A program made the translations under genes and the position numbers. The notes under the pieces are model-generated. The model was given only the letters and a program-made list of their open reading frames with translations. It was not told the DNA's origin and made no database searches. 64,000 bases of DNA from NCBI GenBank assembly GCA_001936135.1, contig CP012816.1, positions 366,001 to 430,000 of the forward strand, written 5' to 3'. Shown here one piece after another: positions 10,048 through 20,189 of the stretch; the stretch's first letter is position 1, and each line of letters starts with the position of its first letter. Origin of the DNA: Saccharomycopsis fibuligera x Saccharomycopsis cf. fibuligera. Taxonomy: Eukaryota > Ascomycota > Saccharomycetes > Ascoideales > Saccharomycopsidaceae.

Positions 10048-11568
10048 CTATAATTTCACCCTACCACTAGAAAACCCGTCACTCAAATCGCTTTCACTTT
10101 CATTTGTTGATGTACTTAATCGATCAGTATTCATTCGTTGAAATGTTTGAATTCTCTGAAACTCATTATTAAAAAGTTGCTGTTGCTTGCAAGTAAATGA
10201 AAGTTGGTTGAATTGTAATTGTAAGCTGTTCATCGTCGCCATTAAATGTGTGACATCTTTATTTAATTGAACATTGTCAGCAATGAGCTGTTTGACATAC
10301 ATTGATTCATCATTACTCACTTGTGGTTGGTTATTGATATCTGCCTTTTGACTACTTTTACTATTAGCATTGTTTTTCTGTGTCAAATATTGCTCTGTAT
10401 CACCAAAACTTTGAAACCCATCAAGGTTATTCACGTATTCAGAATTGCCATTTAAAAAAGGAATAGATCCCACAAGCCAATTATATTTGTTCTGTAATTG
10501 AGTATTCTTTAATGCTAAATCTTGTAATTTTGCATCTTGCATTGCTAATCTCTCACTTAGTTTCTGATATTTACAATACTTCAAATGATTGGAAATAATC
10601 CGGTTTCCTTTATTAAATTTATGGAAGTAGTCCTCTGAAATTTCGTATTTCCAATCACATCCTATTTCAATATTTGGGCAATCAAGTATTTTTGTAGTGG
10701 CATCAAAAGGGCTATTATTTTGATAAATTCCAGTAACGTTGTCTCGTGGTGCTTCAGCTCCTTTTTGGAACTCATTATTTGACCCTTTGGCCATCACAAC
10801 TGCAATATTCTCTCCTTCAACAACATTATCATCGTCATTTTCATAATCAACAGCAACATTATCAACAATCAGCTGTCCTTCACTTTCTTCATTTATGTCT
10901 TCTTTTTTTTGTTGAATATGAGGACAGATATCTGTCTGCAATTTTCTCCTTTCAGCCAAATTATCACATACGGGCGTCTCTTTAAAAGTCTTACCATTAC
11001 TTCCATTGCTTTCATTACCACACCTTATCTTTGTATATCCACAGTTAGTCATCAAATGGAATTTAATATCCGTCCGCTGCCCAACCCATTGACAGCCGCG
11101 GTTGTGATTCATACACTTTACGCTCAAATCATCAGAGAGTGCTTTGATAATTAATGGCGCAGGTGATATTGCGAGACTAACTTTATTATTTTGCGTATCA
11201 CCATTTTTTCGTTCTTCATTATCATCATCATTATCATTATAATTTTGAGTTTCTTGGTTGATTTGTTTTCGTACAAGATCAGTCTTATCTAAAGGACAAG
11301 TATTGTTGGTGATTTTAACTGCTTCCATTAAACATTCATAACAGAAAGTATGGCCACATATTGTTACGTAAGGCTTAATAAAGGGCGTCTTGCACACGGG
11401 GCATAAAAGGTAGTCCAAATTAATTGCGGGGTGCTGGTGGTAGTCGTGATTAGTGATGGTATTATTGTCGTTTTGATGTTGGCCATTTTCTGTGAAAGCA
11501 ATGTATTGAAGTGCGCGATAATCAATATCGCAATTCTGAACTAAATCAAAGCCGTCTGAGTGTATCAT
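10048..11568 (-). CDS. RING-finger / TRAF-type zinc-finger protein with coiled coils
   Basis: 506 residues. A C3HC4 RING lies at about residues 56-92: CPVC, then TICGHTFCYEC, then CPLD. Two Cys/His clusters follow, near 152-183 (CMNHNRGCQW ... HLMTNCGY ... RC) and 294-332 (CPNIEIGCDW ... NHLKYC). These have the CxxxxxGCxW...HxxxC spacing of TRAF-type zinc fingers. Coiled-coil heptads are likely at about 335-365 and 425-465. The architecture suggests an E3 ubiquitin ligase with oligomerising coiled coil, like RING-TRAF proteins, but substrate and pathway are unknown, and I know no S. cerevisiae orthologue. The acidic, Asn-rich linkers are typical of this genome. The start ATG at 11568 is divergent to the NT-C2 gene (261 bp). 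Confidence 0.8.
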   Translation of the reverse strand: MIHSDGFDLVQNCDIDYRALQYIAFTENGQHQNDNNTITNHDYHQHPAINLDYLLCPVCKTPFIKPYVTICGHTFCYECLMEAVKITNNTCPLDKTDLVRKQINQETQNYNDNDDDNEERKNGDTQNNKVSLAISPAPLIIKALSDDLSVKCMNHNRGCQWVGQRTDIKFHLMTNCGYTKIRCGNESNGSNGKTFKETPVCDNLAERRKLQTDICPHIQQKKEDINEESEGQLIVDNVAVDYENDDDNVVEGENIAVVMAKGSNNEFQKGAEAPRDNVTGIYQNNSPFDATTKILDCPNIEIGCDWKYEISEDYFHKFNKGNRIISNHLKYCKYQKLSERLAMQDAKLQDLALKNTQLQNKYNWLVGSIPFLNGNSEYVNNLDGFQSFGDTEQYLTQKNNANSKSSQKADINNQPQVSNDESMYVKQLIADNVQLNKDVTHLMATMNSLQLQFNQLSFTCKQQQLFNNEFQRIQTFQRMNTDRLSTSTNESESDLSDGFSSGRVKL

Positions 11569-11829
11569 TTTGGGGATATATCACTCGACTTACTTACCAA
11601 ATAACCTTTTAACGGCTTTCCATCACTAACGTTATCATTATCATTAACCCAGATCAAAGCTCGAGATACGCCAGTAATATATGCACGTGACACGATTATA
11701 AAGCTATTGCAGAAATCCATCTCATCGCCTGCTTTAGTTTAGTTCATTGAACTGTTATGAGAGATTGCTCAAGTCATTATCCCTGGCCTTATTGTCCCAG
11801 TCGTTGTGTATCCTAATCAATTTATCAAA

Positions 11830-14244
11830 ATGTTAAGCAATCTCTCACAAAAGAATAAGCGTCCGAGGTTTACTATTTCGTTCCACTTAATTGAACTCAC
11901 CAACCTTCCGCAATTAGCTGGTTCCTGCCTCATTAAATGGCAGATTAAAGATAGCGCTTCTGAACCACTTAGCAAACCACTTTCGTCATCATCGGCGGTA
12001 CCTTCATCATCAGGAAGCACCAATAGTGGCGTTGGTGGAAGATTCTTTTCTGGGGGGTCAACAGTGACTTCTGCTTCTGCTTCTTCTATAATAGTGAGCC
12101 CGACATTTGCATCACTGGTAGATTCTAAAGCGGCAAGTAGCAGTAATCGCAATAGCACCACAAATACCAACTACAATAGCTCAGTGTTTGGTAACACTTT
12201 TAAGGGGTCTACTGCTAAACATCCAATTGAGAACCATAGGGTAAAATTTGACATCAGCCAAGATGTTTATAATGTTAAATTTGAAGTTAATAAAAAGTTG
12301 AAAGACCGATTTATTCAACTCGAAAACAAATATTTGATTCTTAATATCTATTCAGAAGTGAGCCCTTCTGATAATACCAATGGTACACATCGCAATCATC
12401 ATCATTACCATAGCTATTCAAACAACAGTGCTGCTGCTGGGGTTAGTGATACTGGCGCTTCCATTAGTGATAATGATAATTCCACTACTGCTTCGCAAAA
12501 TAATAAAAATGGACACAACACTAGTAGCACCATTGAATCGGCTGCAAAGAAAACCGAAGAGATTGTTCACAATAATGAAAAGAAAACATATTTAGGTCAA
12601 ATAAAAATAAATTTGGTAGATTATGTCTTCAAAAATTTTGACACTAAAAACCTCAAGTTTTCAAATCGGATTCAAGAAAATAATTTCTCAGTGGACAAAT
12701 TTCTTTTACAAGAATCCAAAATTAACTCTATATTAAGCGTATCCATTAAGTTGGAATTAACAAGAGGCAATTATCATGATTTTGCTAACTTGAGATATAT
12801 ACATAATGGGGTTTATACACCACCCTCATCGTCATCAGCTTCAGGAATGTTAGGGTCTTCTCGCAGTGGTAATGGTGGTAGTAATGCTAATAATGCAAAT
12901 TCAGATAGAGCCCGAAGTAACCGAGCATTTTTCACTGCCAAAAGAGAACATTTAGAGAATGATTCAAATTATGATAACAAAAGTGCTGCTGGTAGTAATA
13001 AATCGCAAAGACGTAAAAGTAGACAAACTTCCAGATTACAAGAAACATATATTAGCAGTGAGCATAGTTCCACTCGCAATAGTTTTGATAGTTCTATGAG
13101 TAGCCAGATCGGTAATAATAATATTAAAGAAAACAAAAACAAAGACAAAAACCATAGACGAAGCTCAAATAACTTATACAGTGCTACTAGCCAAAATAAT
13201 CATGGCGTCAAGAACAATGATAACGAAATCAGCGATAGTGATGACACAAGCAGTACACAACGCAGTAGAAATTCTATAGCTGCACCAAATCAAGGTAAAC
13301 CAACATATCAAAATATCATAAATCTTGAAGAAAATAGCAATATTAACAATTTGGACATTATAACTGATTTGTATTACAAGACTTTTAAAGTTCAATGGGA
13401 TGAGAGACCAAATGAGTTCAATCCAAAAGAATGTATTGATGATATATTTGATGGTGGTAATGGATGGAAACGAACCATTGATGGGGAAAATTTGATTGAT
13501 TTGGATTACCCCGAATCACCGGGAACTCATAATATTTATAACAATAATTTAAATAAAAATAACAATATTATTCAAAGTAATCATTTAGGAAGTTCTAATG
13601 ATAATTCTCTGCTGCAATATCATAATAATTCGCAGCGTAATACTGAGAAAAAATATAATAGCAGCAACAATAATAATGGCCACAAACGGCAAAGAGATTT
13701 TCATTCTTCAAGAGAACCACAGACTGAAGAATTAAGAAGTGATAACAATAATTATGGATTAAGTAGCCCTAACCTCACTTTATCGATTCCCCAACATTTC
13801 CTTTCCAATAACAGCCCCAATGATAGGAATGGAAATGGTAATGAAAAAGACAGCAGTAACTACGATAGTCCTAAGAATGATAACTATACAAACAGTGATT
13901 ATAATAATGACTCTTCAACCAATTCACCAATAATGGAGATTTCAGACTTGGATGGTCAACCACATCAAGCGCAAACTCAACAGCAATTGCAGCTGCAACG
14001 AATGCAGCTGCAAAAAATGCCATTTAGAATAAGAAATCATTATCAGAATACGGAACCTGATTTTGAATCACATTATCGTCGTCAAAGTAATAACCCTGAA
14101 AGTTACCATAGTGATAATAACACCAATGGTAATACGAAAAGCAAAGATAGTGATTACCGGAGGCTAAGACAACGAACCTTAACTGGAGAATCTGGGATCA
14201 GAGAAAATAGAGATAACATTCAGTCATGGAAAGTTGCTAGTTAG
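11830..14244 (+). CDS. NT-C2 (EEIG1/EHBP1-type) domain protein, YBL086C family
   Basis: 804 residues from the ATG at 11830; the open frame upstream to 11806 starts with GTG and is not used. The N-terminal C2 domain, split by a Ser/Asn-rich insert, reads RPRFTISFHLIELTNLP and CLIKWQIKD, then HPIENHRVKFD, then YLGQIKINLVDYV and SVSIKLELTRG. This matches the NT-C2 family of S. cerevisiae YBL086C, a cell-periphery protein of unknown function. A second conserved block near residue 525 (YYKTFKVQWDERP ... ECIDDIFDGGNGW) is also characteristic of the family. The remainder is Asn/Ser-rich disorder with many AAT/AAC runs and a short Gln-rich coil (QQQLQLQRMQLQKM). Membrane association through C2 is inferred. 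Length exceeds the yeast protein because of low-complexity expansion. Confidence 0.8.
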   Translation: MLSNLSQKNKRPRFTISFHLIELTNLPQLAGSCLIKWQIKDSASEPLSKPLSSSSAVPSSSGSTNSGVGGRFFSGGSTVTSASASSIIVSPTFASLVDSKAASSSNRNSTTNTNYNSSVFGNTFKGSTAKHPIENHRVKFDISQDVYNVKFEVNKKLKDRFIQLENKYLILNIYSEVSPSDNTNGTHRNHHHYHSYSNNSAAAGVSDTGASISDNDNSTTASQNNKNGHNTSSTIESAAKKTEEIVHNNEKKTYLGQIKINLVDYVFKNFDTKNLKFSNRIQENNFSVDKFLLQESKINSILSVSIKLELTRGNYHDFANLRYIHNGVYTPPSSSSASGMLGSSRSGNGGSNANNANSDRARSNRAFFTAKREHLENDSNYDNKSAAGSNKSQRRKSRQTSRLQETYISSEHSSTRNSFDSSMSSQIGNNNIKENKNKDKNHRRSSNNLYSATSQNNHGVKNNDNEISDSDDTSSTQRSRNSIAAPNQGKPTYQNIINLEENSNINNLDIITDLYYKTFKVQWDERPNEFNPKECIDDIFDGGNGWKRTIDGENLIDLDYPESPGTHNIYNNNLNKNNNIIQSNHLGSSNDNSLLQYHNNSQRNTEKKYNSSNNNNGHKRQRDFHSSREPQTEELRSDNNNYGLSSPNLTLSIPQHFLSNNSPNDRNGNGNEKDSSNYDSPKNDNYTNSDYNNDSSTNSPIMEISDLDGQPHQAQTQQQLQLQRMQLQKMPFRIRNHYQNTEPDFESHYRRQSNNPESYHSDNNTNGNTKSKDSDYRRLRQRTLTGESGIRENRDNIQSWKVAS

Positions 14245-16081
14245 TAGCGGCATCTTACAAAAATGGATAATATGTTAATTGGCAAAATAATGTTGAATCA
14301 GCATAGCTGAGCGAGCCCATATTGTCTTGTTAAGTTGCTTTCATTTATTTCAATTTCTATTATATTAATATGACATTTTCTTTAGGAAATTTGGACCGTT
14401 ATGTTGCCTTTTAACGGGTTACCATTTTAATTTCCCTTTTAAAAAATATTGATTGTTAGTTTACTGCGAAACTTCTTGGAATTGATAATTTAACCAGAAG
14501 TGATCGCTGTTTCTCTATTTAGTTGTACTTAGTTGATGTATTATCGCTTGGTCTACACTAACTAATATTACTATTTTCTTTCACAAAAATAACTTAAACA
14601 ACTTGTCATGGACTAATAATTTGTCTTTTTTTTTTTTTTTTTTTTTTTTTTTTCTTTATATGTTTGTTGTTGATATCGACAAGTGAAAAGAAAGGGTCTC
14701 ACTTCAATATCATCTTCCACTCACTAATTAGTTAACGCTGTGATGTAGTAAACAAGACTAGAGATCGGAACGGATTCCCAATAAAATTGCTGTATCTTAC
14801 CTTCATATCTAAATTTATATATCTATGCAGCCATAGCTAAGTGTATTTCTACATGTATAAGGGGCTATATATCCCATAATATCATATGATGTAAAGGTCG
14901 TATGAGAAGGGTCCGGGAATGTGATACATATGTGTCAAAATCATCCTTACACCATAATTACCCCTCTATACACCACAAATATTATAATTATTTTGGCGAT
15001 ATTACTATTCATCTGTTCAATCTCGTACCGAATATTTACATTACTATAGCGTACAGACTACCAATTGTTTCTATGCTATAGATTATAATTTCGGTAAATT
15101 GCAAAGAGTCTAAAAACCCGTGAACTGATACTCAATTTTGTATAGGGATACTCGCTTTAAGTATATCAATAAGCAGTGGAACGGCATAAGGGTTCAACTC
15201 CATTTTGTGTTGGTACAGTTTACAGTAGAATATTATGAAAACCTGTATAAAACTTGTATGGGTTTGGTCAAAGACTTTTAAGAACGGTTTTTTTGCATAC
15301 TCTAAGTTCCTAAATATATTCATGCTGGGCTGAGATAGTATATGCCAGATGTTATATGCGCAACCATAATAAAAAGATACATTTTGAGGTTTCCTTAATG
15401 CATGTGTACCTGATATCGCTTTCAGAAATAAATTCTTGTGAACGTTACCAATTCTAAAGGGATTCAAAAGTAATCTAATGGCAACCTTAACCTCAATAGA
15501 AAAAAAAAAAAATTCATCTAACAAAATAAAAAAGCTCCAAGAAACAGTTTAATATAGACGGTGAACACTCATCTTTTTTTTTTTTTTACTTTTCTTTTCT
15601 TTTTTTCTTTTTTTTTTTTTTTTTTAATAAAGGTTAAATGACTATAATGACTTGTAAGGACAATGATACTCTCATTTATATAGAGGGGATAATAAAAAAA
15701 GATAGATAATGACGAACAGAAAATCAACAAAAATAAATAATAAAAAAAAGAGACAATATTAGAAAAAGTGAAGATAGATAAAGCAAGAGTAGTAAAAGTA
15801 GTAGGAGTAGAACGATAGTAACAACAAAAACAACGGAAAAAATTAGGTTGAGAACATAATAGAAAAATAAAAAAGAAGAAAAAAAAAAACAACTAACCAC
15901 AAATGCTGCCTCATACATATACCAACTATACGTATAAGCGTAGGCTAATTAATTTCTATATTTATACTTCAATTGATAGCGAAAATGTGGGCCATAAGGT
16001 GAAAAACTAGGTACGTGTAATCAAAGGGCAAGAGATAAAGAGAATAATGAAGGAAAAGGGATAGTTAAAAACAAGATGCTA
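14245..16081. other. 1.8-kb convergent intergenic region
   Basis: Lies between the 3' ends of the NT-C2 gene and MCK1. It contains T28 at 14626-14653 and T-rich blocks at about 15573-15625. The open frame 15132-15524 (-) has no early ATG and no recognisable domain. Nothing else is supported. Confidence 0.55.
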
Positions 16082-17300
16082 TCACTGAAATTGATAAATG
16101 TTTGGCAATAAGCTCCCTATCAAATCAAGCTCAAATGAACTAAAATTAAAGAAACTTGGAGCTTGAGCATTTTCGCCTTCATTGAATCCTCTTGGAAGCC
16201 ATGAGAAATCAGATTTTCTCAATTCATCAAAGAATGGATGGGCCATGATTTTCACTGGAGTAGCTCTGTTAGCAGGATCATATTGCAACACACTTAATAA
16301 TAAGTCATAACCTTCTTCAGAAGCATTTGGGAAAACTTTACGAAATCTGTCAATGACTTTACCAGTAAATAATGGTTTTGAGTATAATGGACCATGATAT
16401 CTTGGGTTGGAGTTAAAAATAAAACGCTTATCTGGTGGGCCAAGTAATTTGGAAATTTCTCTCAATTGCAATGTTGGATCTGCGCCTTGGAACACTGCTC
16501 TTCCTAAAAACATTTCTCCTAATACACAGCCGAAACCCCAAATATCGATCTGGGTAGTATATATGGTACATCCAACAATCAATTCTGGAGCTCTGTAGTA
16601 TCTGGAACAGATATAAGCCACAGATGGCTGGTTAGGTTCTAATCTTTTAGCAGAGCCAAAATCACATATTTTCAATACACCAGTTTTAGGATCCACAAGT
16701 ATATTCGAAGGCTTAATATCACGGTGGCATACGCCTAAGGCATGCAAATAAAGCATAGCTCTGGCAATTTGATAAGAGTATATTTTGATATGTGTCAATG
16801 GTAGTGACTTTTTTATGCTGGTGTATCGTTTTATTTCTAGTTGCAAAGTTTCGGGTAAACATTCCATTGCCAAGTGTTGGTAAACTTTATGGTCTTGAGG
16901 GCTTTTATAATTAAAAAAGAAACATAGTTTAATAACGTTTGGGTGATTCGTTATTCTTAATATTTCCAATTCTCTAGATTTATACTCAGTTTGAGCAGGC
17001 ACACGCTTTATAGCAAAAGGGCCTATCCATTTATTTGAAGGTTGTTGAGTGTAGGATTCGTATGGATGGAGTTTGGCCTGTACAACAGTACCAAACGCAC
17101 CTTCACCAATTTTGCGGTACTCCTTGACCACCATTGGTTGTGTTACATCGTTGGTGTTGTTAGTAACTTTGTCCACAAGGAATTCAACTGAATCTTCTAG
17201 AGTAAAGCATTGTTAGTAACAGGAGTTGTAAAAAAAGATTAGACTTAGCCACCATACCCAAATGACTTGAAAGCAATAACATACCTTGTCTCTGCGACAT
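16082..17300 (-). CDS. MCK1: GSK-3 family dual-specificity protein kinase Mck1, spliced
   Basis: Exon 1 is 17300-17285 (16 nt, MSQRQ plus one base) and exon 2 is 17196-16082. The joined product is 376 residues, against 375 in S. cerevisiae, and includes the expected VEFLVDKVTNN lead before VKEYRKIGEGAFG. Kinase motifs visible are IGEGAFGTVV, FAIKRV, YQHLAMECLPETL, CHRDIKPSNILV, DFGSAKRL, and YICSRYYRAPELIVG with the activation-loop Tyr shared by GSK-3 kinases. QLREISKLLGPPDKRFIF is the Mck1/GSK-3 C-lobe signature. Mck1 acts in meiosis entry, chromosome segregation and stress signalling. Without the intron the first ATG would fall 14 codons into exon 2's long frame and lose the conserved lead. 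Confidence 0.93.
17197..17284 (-). other. Spliceosomal intron of MCK1 (88 nt)
   Basis: Read on the - strand: donor GTATGT at 17284, branch TACTAAC (17218-17212), acceptor CTCTAG ending at 17197. Phase matches a 16-nt first exon beginning at the ATG at 17300. Confidence 0.9.
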
Positions 17301-18288
17301 CCTGTAAAAATGACTGTTGATGGAGATTTAAGGTTATTGGATAGATAAATCACCAGATGGTGTTGAAAAAATGTCTAATATGTCTCAATTGATTTAAGGG
17401 AAACTAGGAAACTTTGCTGCTGCTCTAATTGACTGTGGCAAAGGAGTATAAATGATAACACGATAGAAACACGAGCCAAGAAGAAAACAAAAAAACAAAA
17501 AAAACGGTACCACGCTGTAATTAGTAGATACCAGACCAATTTATCTCTTGTCTGTGAACAAAACAAAATAAACCACCAAATCTAAGTGGAAAATGCTGTT
17601 TATAGATATAATTTATTGGACAAAAATTTCTGTCAGATTTCTGAAAACAGGTCTATCAAGACAGGTCACAAAACAAATAATGCACTTTAGCCGCTGTGCT
17701 AGGTTTAGTTTTTGACGGCAACGGGCGGTGCCAATCGTGAGAGTGTTGATAACGAACAGAGAAGTAAAATGGTATTGTTGCAACCAAATATCAACGAGGC
17801 GCTGTGAGTGGTGGATAGCGGGAACAGAATGAATGAAGATCAATGCTTGAGCGGTGTGAGGAGTAATGTGGTGCTCTGTGAACTGTGCAAAGTGGAAAAG
17901 GAACTTGCCACTAGAATGGCTTAAACTGGCTGTGGAGCATTAAAGCGAAGCTCACCAATTTTCTGTTTTCTGTTTCGCGCGCTGGAATCAAAGCTGTGAA
18001 TTCACAGTCGAGGCCGCCAGCACACGTAGTCATCACAAGTGCTCATAACCTAAAGGCAACTGAACGGTCACCTGATGCTCTAGAAGAAAAAATAGATTAC
18101 ATAATATAATAAAAACAAGATGAAGCACAATAACGCGTATACCTCTCACACGGGCCATTAAGCAAAATTATCACAAATGCACCCTTGAACACATCATTAT
18201 GCAGCAATACACAAGTCCATGAATAATAATTGAATATACTTGGATAGTAACATGAACATTATAGTAAACTTGACTATACGCCACAATG
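17301..18288 (-). promoter_or_regulatory. Intergenic: SLX5 3' end and MCK1 promoter
   Basis: 988 bp of mixed sequence. An ACGCGT hexamer lies near 18133. No convincing gene or RNA; the short open frames here are without domains. Confidence 0.4.
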
Positions 18289-18708
18289 TCAACTTTGATG
18301 GTAAATCTCAACAAAACGCCCACCCACCAACTGCTTCTTGCATCCTGGAACCACGCATTTGCTCGGAGCATACACCGTGGGATTATGAATGTTTTTGGGT
18401 TGTTTCTTGCTTTTGGGGTTTCTCTTTGGTCGTGAACCAATTCTTTGCACACAACGCCCGCAAAAGACATGACCACATTTAGCGTAATAAACTTTCCTGC
18501 TAAGATCAATGTCGACCTTTGTCACGATTGGGAGAAGCTGGTATGGCGCTTGGCATCCAAATGATTGGATTGCTTCAGCATATGTTATCTCATCGTCGTA
18601 ATCTATTGGTTCGTAGTATCCGTCATTAATTTGTTTTCCGCCTCTGCTACCGATAACCATATCACCACCACCACCATTATTATCATCATCATCATTATCA
18701 TCATCATT

Positions 18709-18763
<55 letters not shown>

Positions 18764-19716
18764 AGGTCCGTCTCTGAGTCACTCACAACATTTTTAACTC
18801 GTTGCTTGCCTCTGAGGCGATGCCCTTTTTCTACCTGAACTAATGTTTGATAATTTTCGGGTATCCCTTCCCCCAAAGTAACTCCACAAAGTGGGCATGC
18901 CATCTCTGTATCAGGGTCAATACTACTTTGATAATTCTCTGGTAGATCTCGAATGCTCGCCTCAGCCTTATCCCGAAACGGTTGTGCATGATTTTCTTGT
19001 CCTTTAAATTTTCTGTCCAAATCTGCAGTCTCCATCATATTGACCTGTTGCATCACTTCTTCGCTTAAATCTTCACCTCCAAGCATTCTTCTAAAGGCCG
19101 GTACTCCTGATCTCTGAGACCGGAGCCAGGCGCCTGCAGTCTCGGCAAGTCTTGGTATCCTAGAAAGCATTTGATACTCTCTGAATCTCGGATACTGTAT
19201 TCCACTATTCTCTGGAACTCCTTCATAGTCAGAATCCTGTTCTTCCAGCAATCTGGAATAAATGACTCTTCCTGGCAAAAATATAGGGGTTTCCGTGAGC
19301 CGTACGGTTGCCCGCTGCTGCCCTATTATCTGCACTTCATCCTCTTCAGTATTGCCGCCAAAATTGAATCCATTAGGCCTCTGGACTACTTGAATTACCT
19401 CTATGTCATCGTCTTGATCATCATTGTCACGCCTCGTTTGTCGCCGCTGAAGGCCTGATCGTTGCGAACGAGGTTGTCGCTGTATATCTGATATCGAATC
19501 GAACAGTAGTTGTGACTGCCGAGGTCGCGTTCGCAGCTGTGAATTTGTTGTAGATGCTGTTGTTGCCACTATCTCATCATCCTCGTCATCGTCATCGTCT
19601 CCGCTTTCTACTTCCTGGATCACCGGTCTGTCATGTAGCACTTGAACCTCCGAGTCTAAGTCTGAGCCAGACCCAGAGCCGACTGAAATTACTTCGTCAT
19701 TGACGTGTTCAGCCAT
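18289..19716 (-). CDS. SLX5: SUMO-targeted ubiquitin ligase subunit Slx5
   Basis: 475 residues. The N-terminal half is acidic, with several hydrophobic-plus-acidic SUMO-interaction-like motifs (VISVGSGS, DIEVIQVV, DEVQIIG). The C-terminal zinc-ligand set is CPLC near 274, then AKCGHVFCGRC near 413 and CVVPGCKKQLVG near 455, matching the unusual Slx5 RING, which ends in a CxxPGCKK element. Slx5 with Slx8 ubiquitylates poly-SUMOylated nuclear proteins and guards genome stability. The two halves of the RING are separated by about 140 residues holding a long Asp run coded by a GAT/GAC microsatellite. Identification rests on the C-terminal pattern and SIM-like motifs; another SIM-containing RING protein is less likely. 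Confidence 0.8.
18670..18762. repeat. (ATC/GAT)n trinucleotide microsatellite coding poly-Asp in SLX5
   Basis: About 31 near-perfect triplets read ATC on +, so GAT on the coding strand. It encodes Asp with a few Asn interruptions inside the linker between RING halves. Confidence 0.95.
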
Positions 19717-19913
19717 GGCTGATTGTGTAAGCTAGCTCAAATATAGCAAAGTGTCGCTGCTGTTTGCGCTGAGCGTGAAATCTACTTGCTCAGAGAAATA
19801 GCTCATCTCTGAATTGTGATCTTTAGTCGCTTGAATGTCACTATCTTTAAGCAGCGGCTGTTTTGGTTAGTTGCCCCTCAAATTATCTGTTACCCTGCAT
19901 CACGACCTCACTG

Positions 19914-19948
<35 letters not shown>

Positions 19949-20189
19949 AAATTCAGTCAAAAGTGAATCGAAGAAACGCAAGAGACAACGAACGAAGGCA
20001 AATCCTTTTTGTCACTAGCATTTTTGATTGTCAACGCTGAATTGTGGTCAAGTGTATCATAGCACGATTCCACATAAAGATTTTGGGTTCATATTTTCGA
20101 ATTTACCAGAAAGCAAAGTTATTTCATTAAGTACATAACCATTCCTCAAGTCAAATCAAATCAGATAAGATCAATAAACACTACCCAAG
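19717..20189. promoter_or_regulatory. Divergent promoter region SLX5 / TIF5 with A33 tract
   Basis: 473 bp containing an uninterrupted A33 run at 19914-19946, near the middle. A tract of this kind would exclude nucleosomes from both promoters (general knowledge of poly(dA:dT)). Confidence 0.6.
19914..19946. repeat. A33 homopolymer tract
   Basis: Uninterrupted A run in the SLX5/TIF5 divergent promoter. Confidence 0.97.

Noticed and set aside
11806-11829. Upstream extension of the NT-C2 protein
   Set aside because: Starts with GTG; the ATG at 11830 is used.
15132-15524. 130-codon - strand open frame
   Set aside because: Begins with TTG, lacks an early ATG, no recognisable domain, lies in a convergent 3' region with T-rich repeats.
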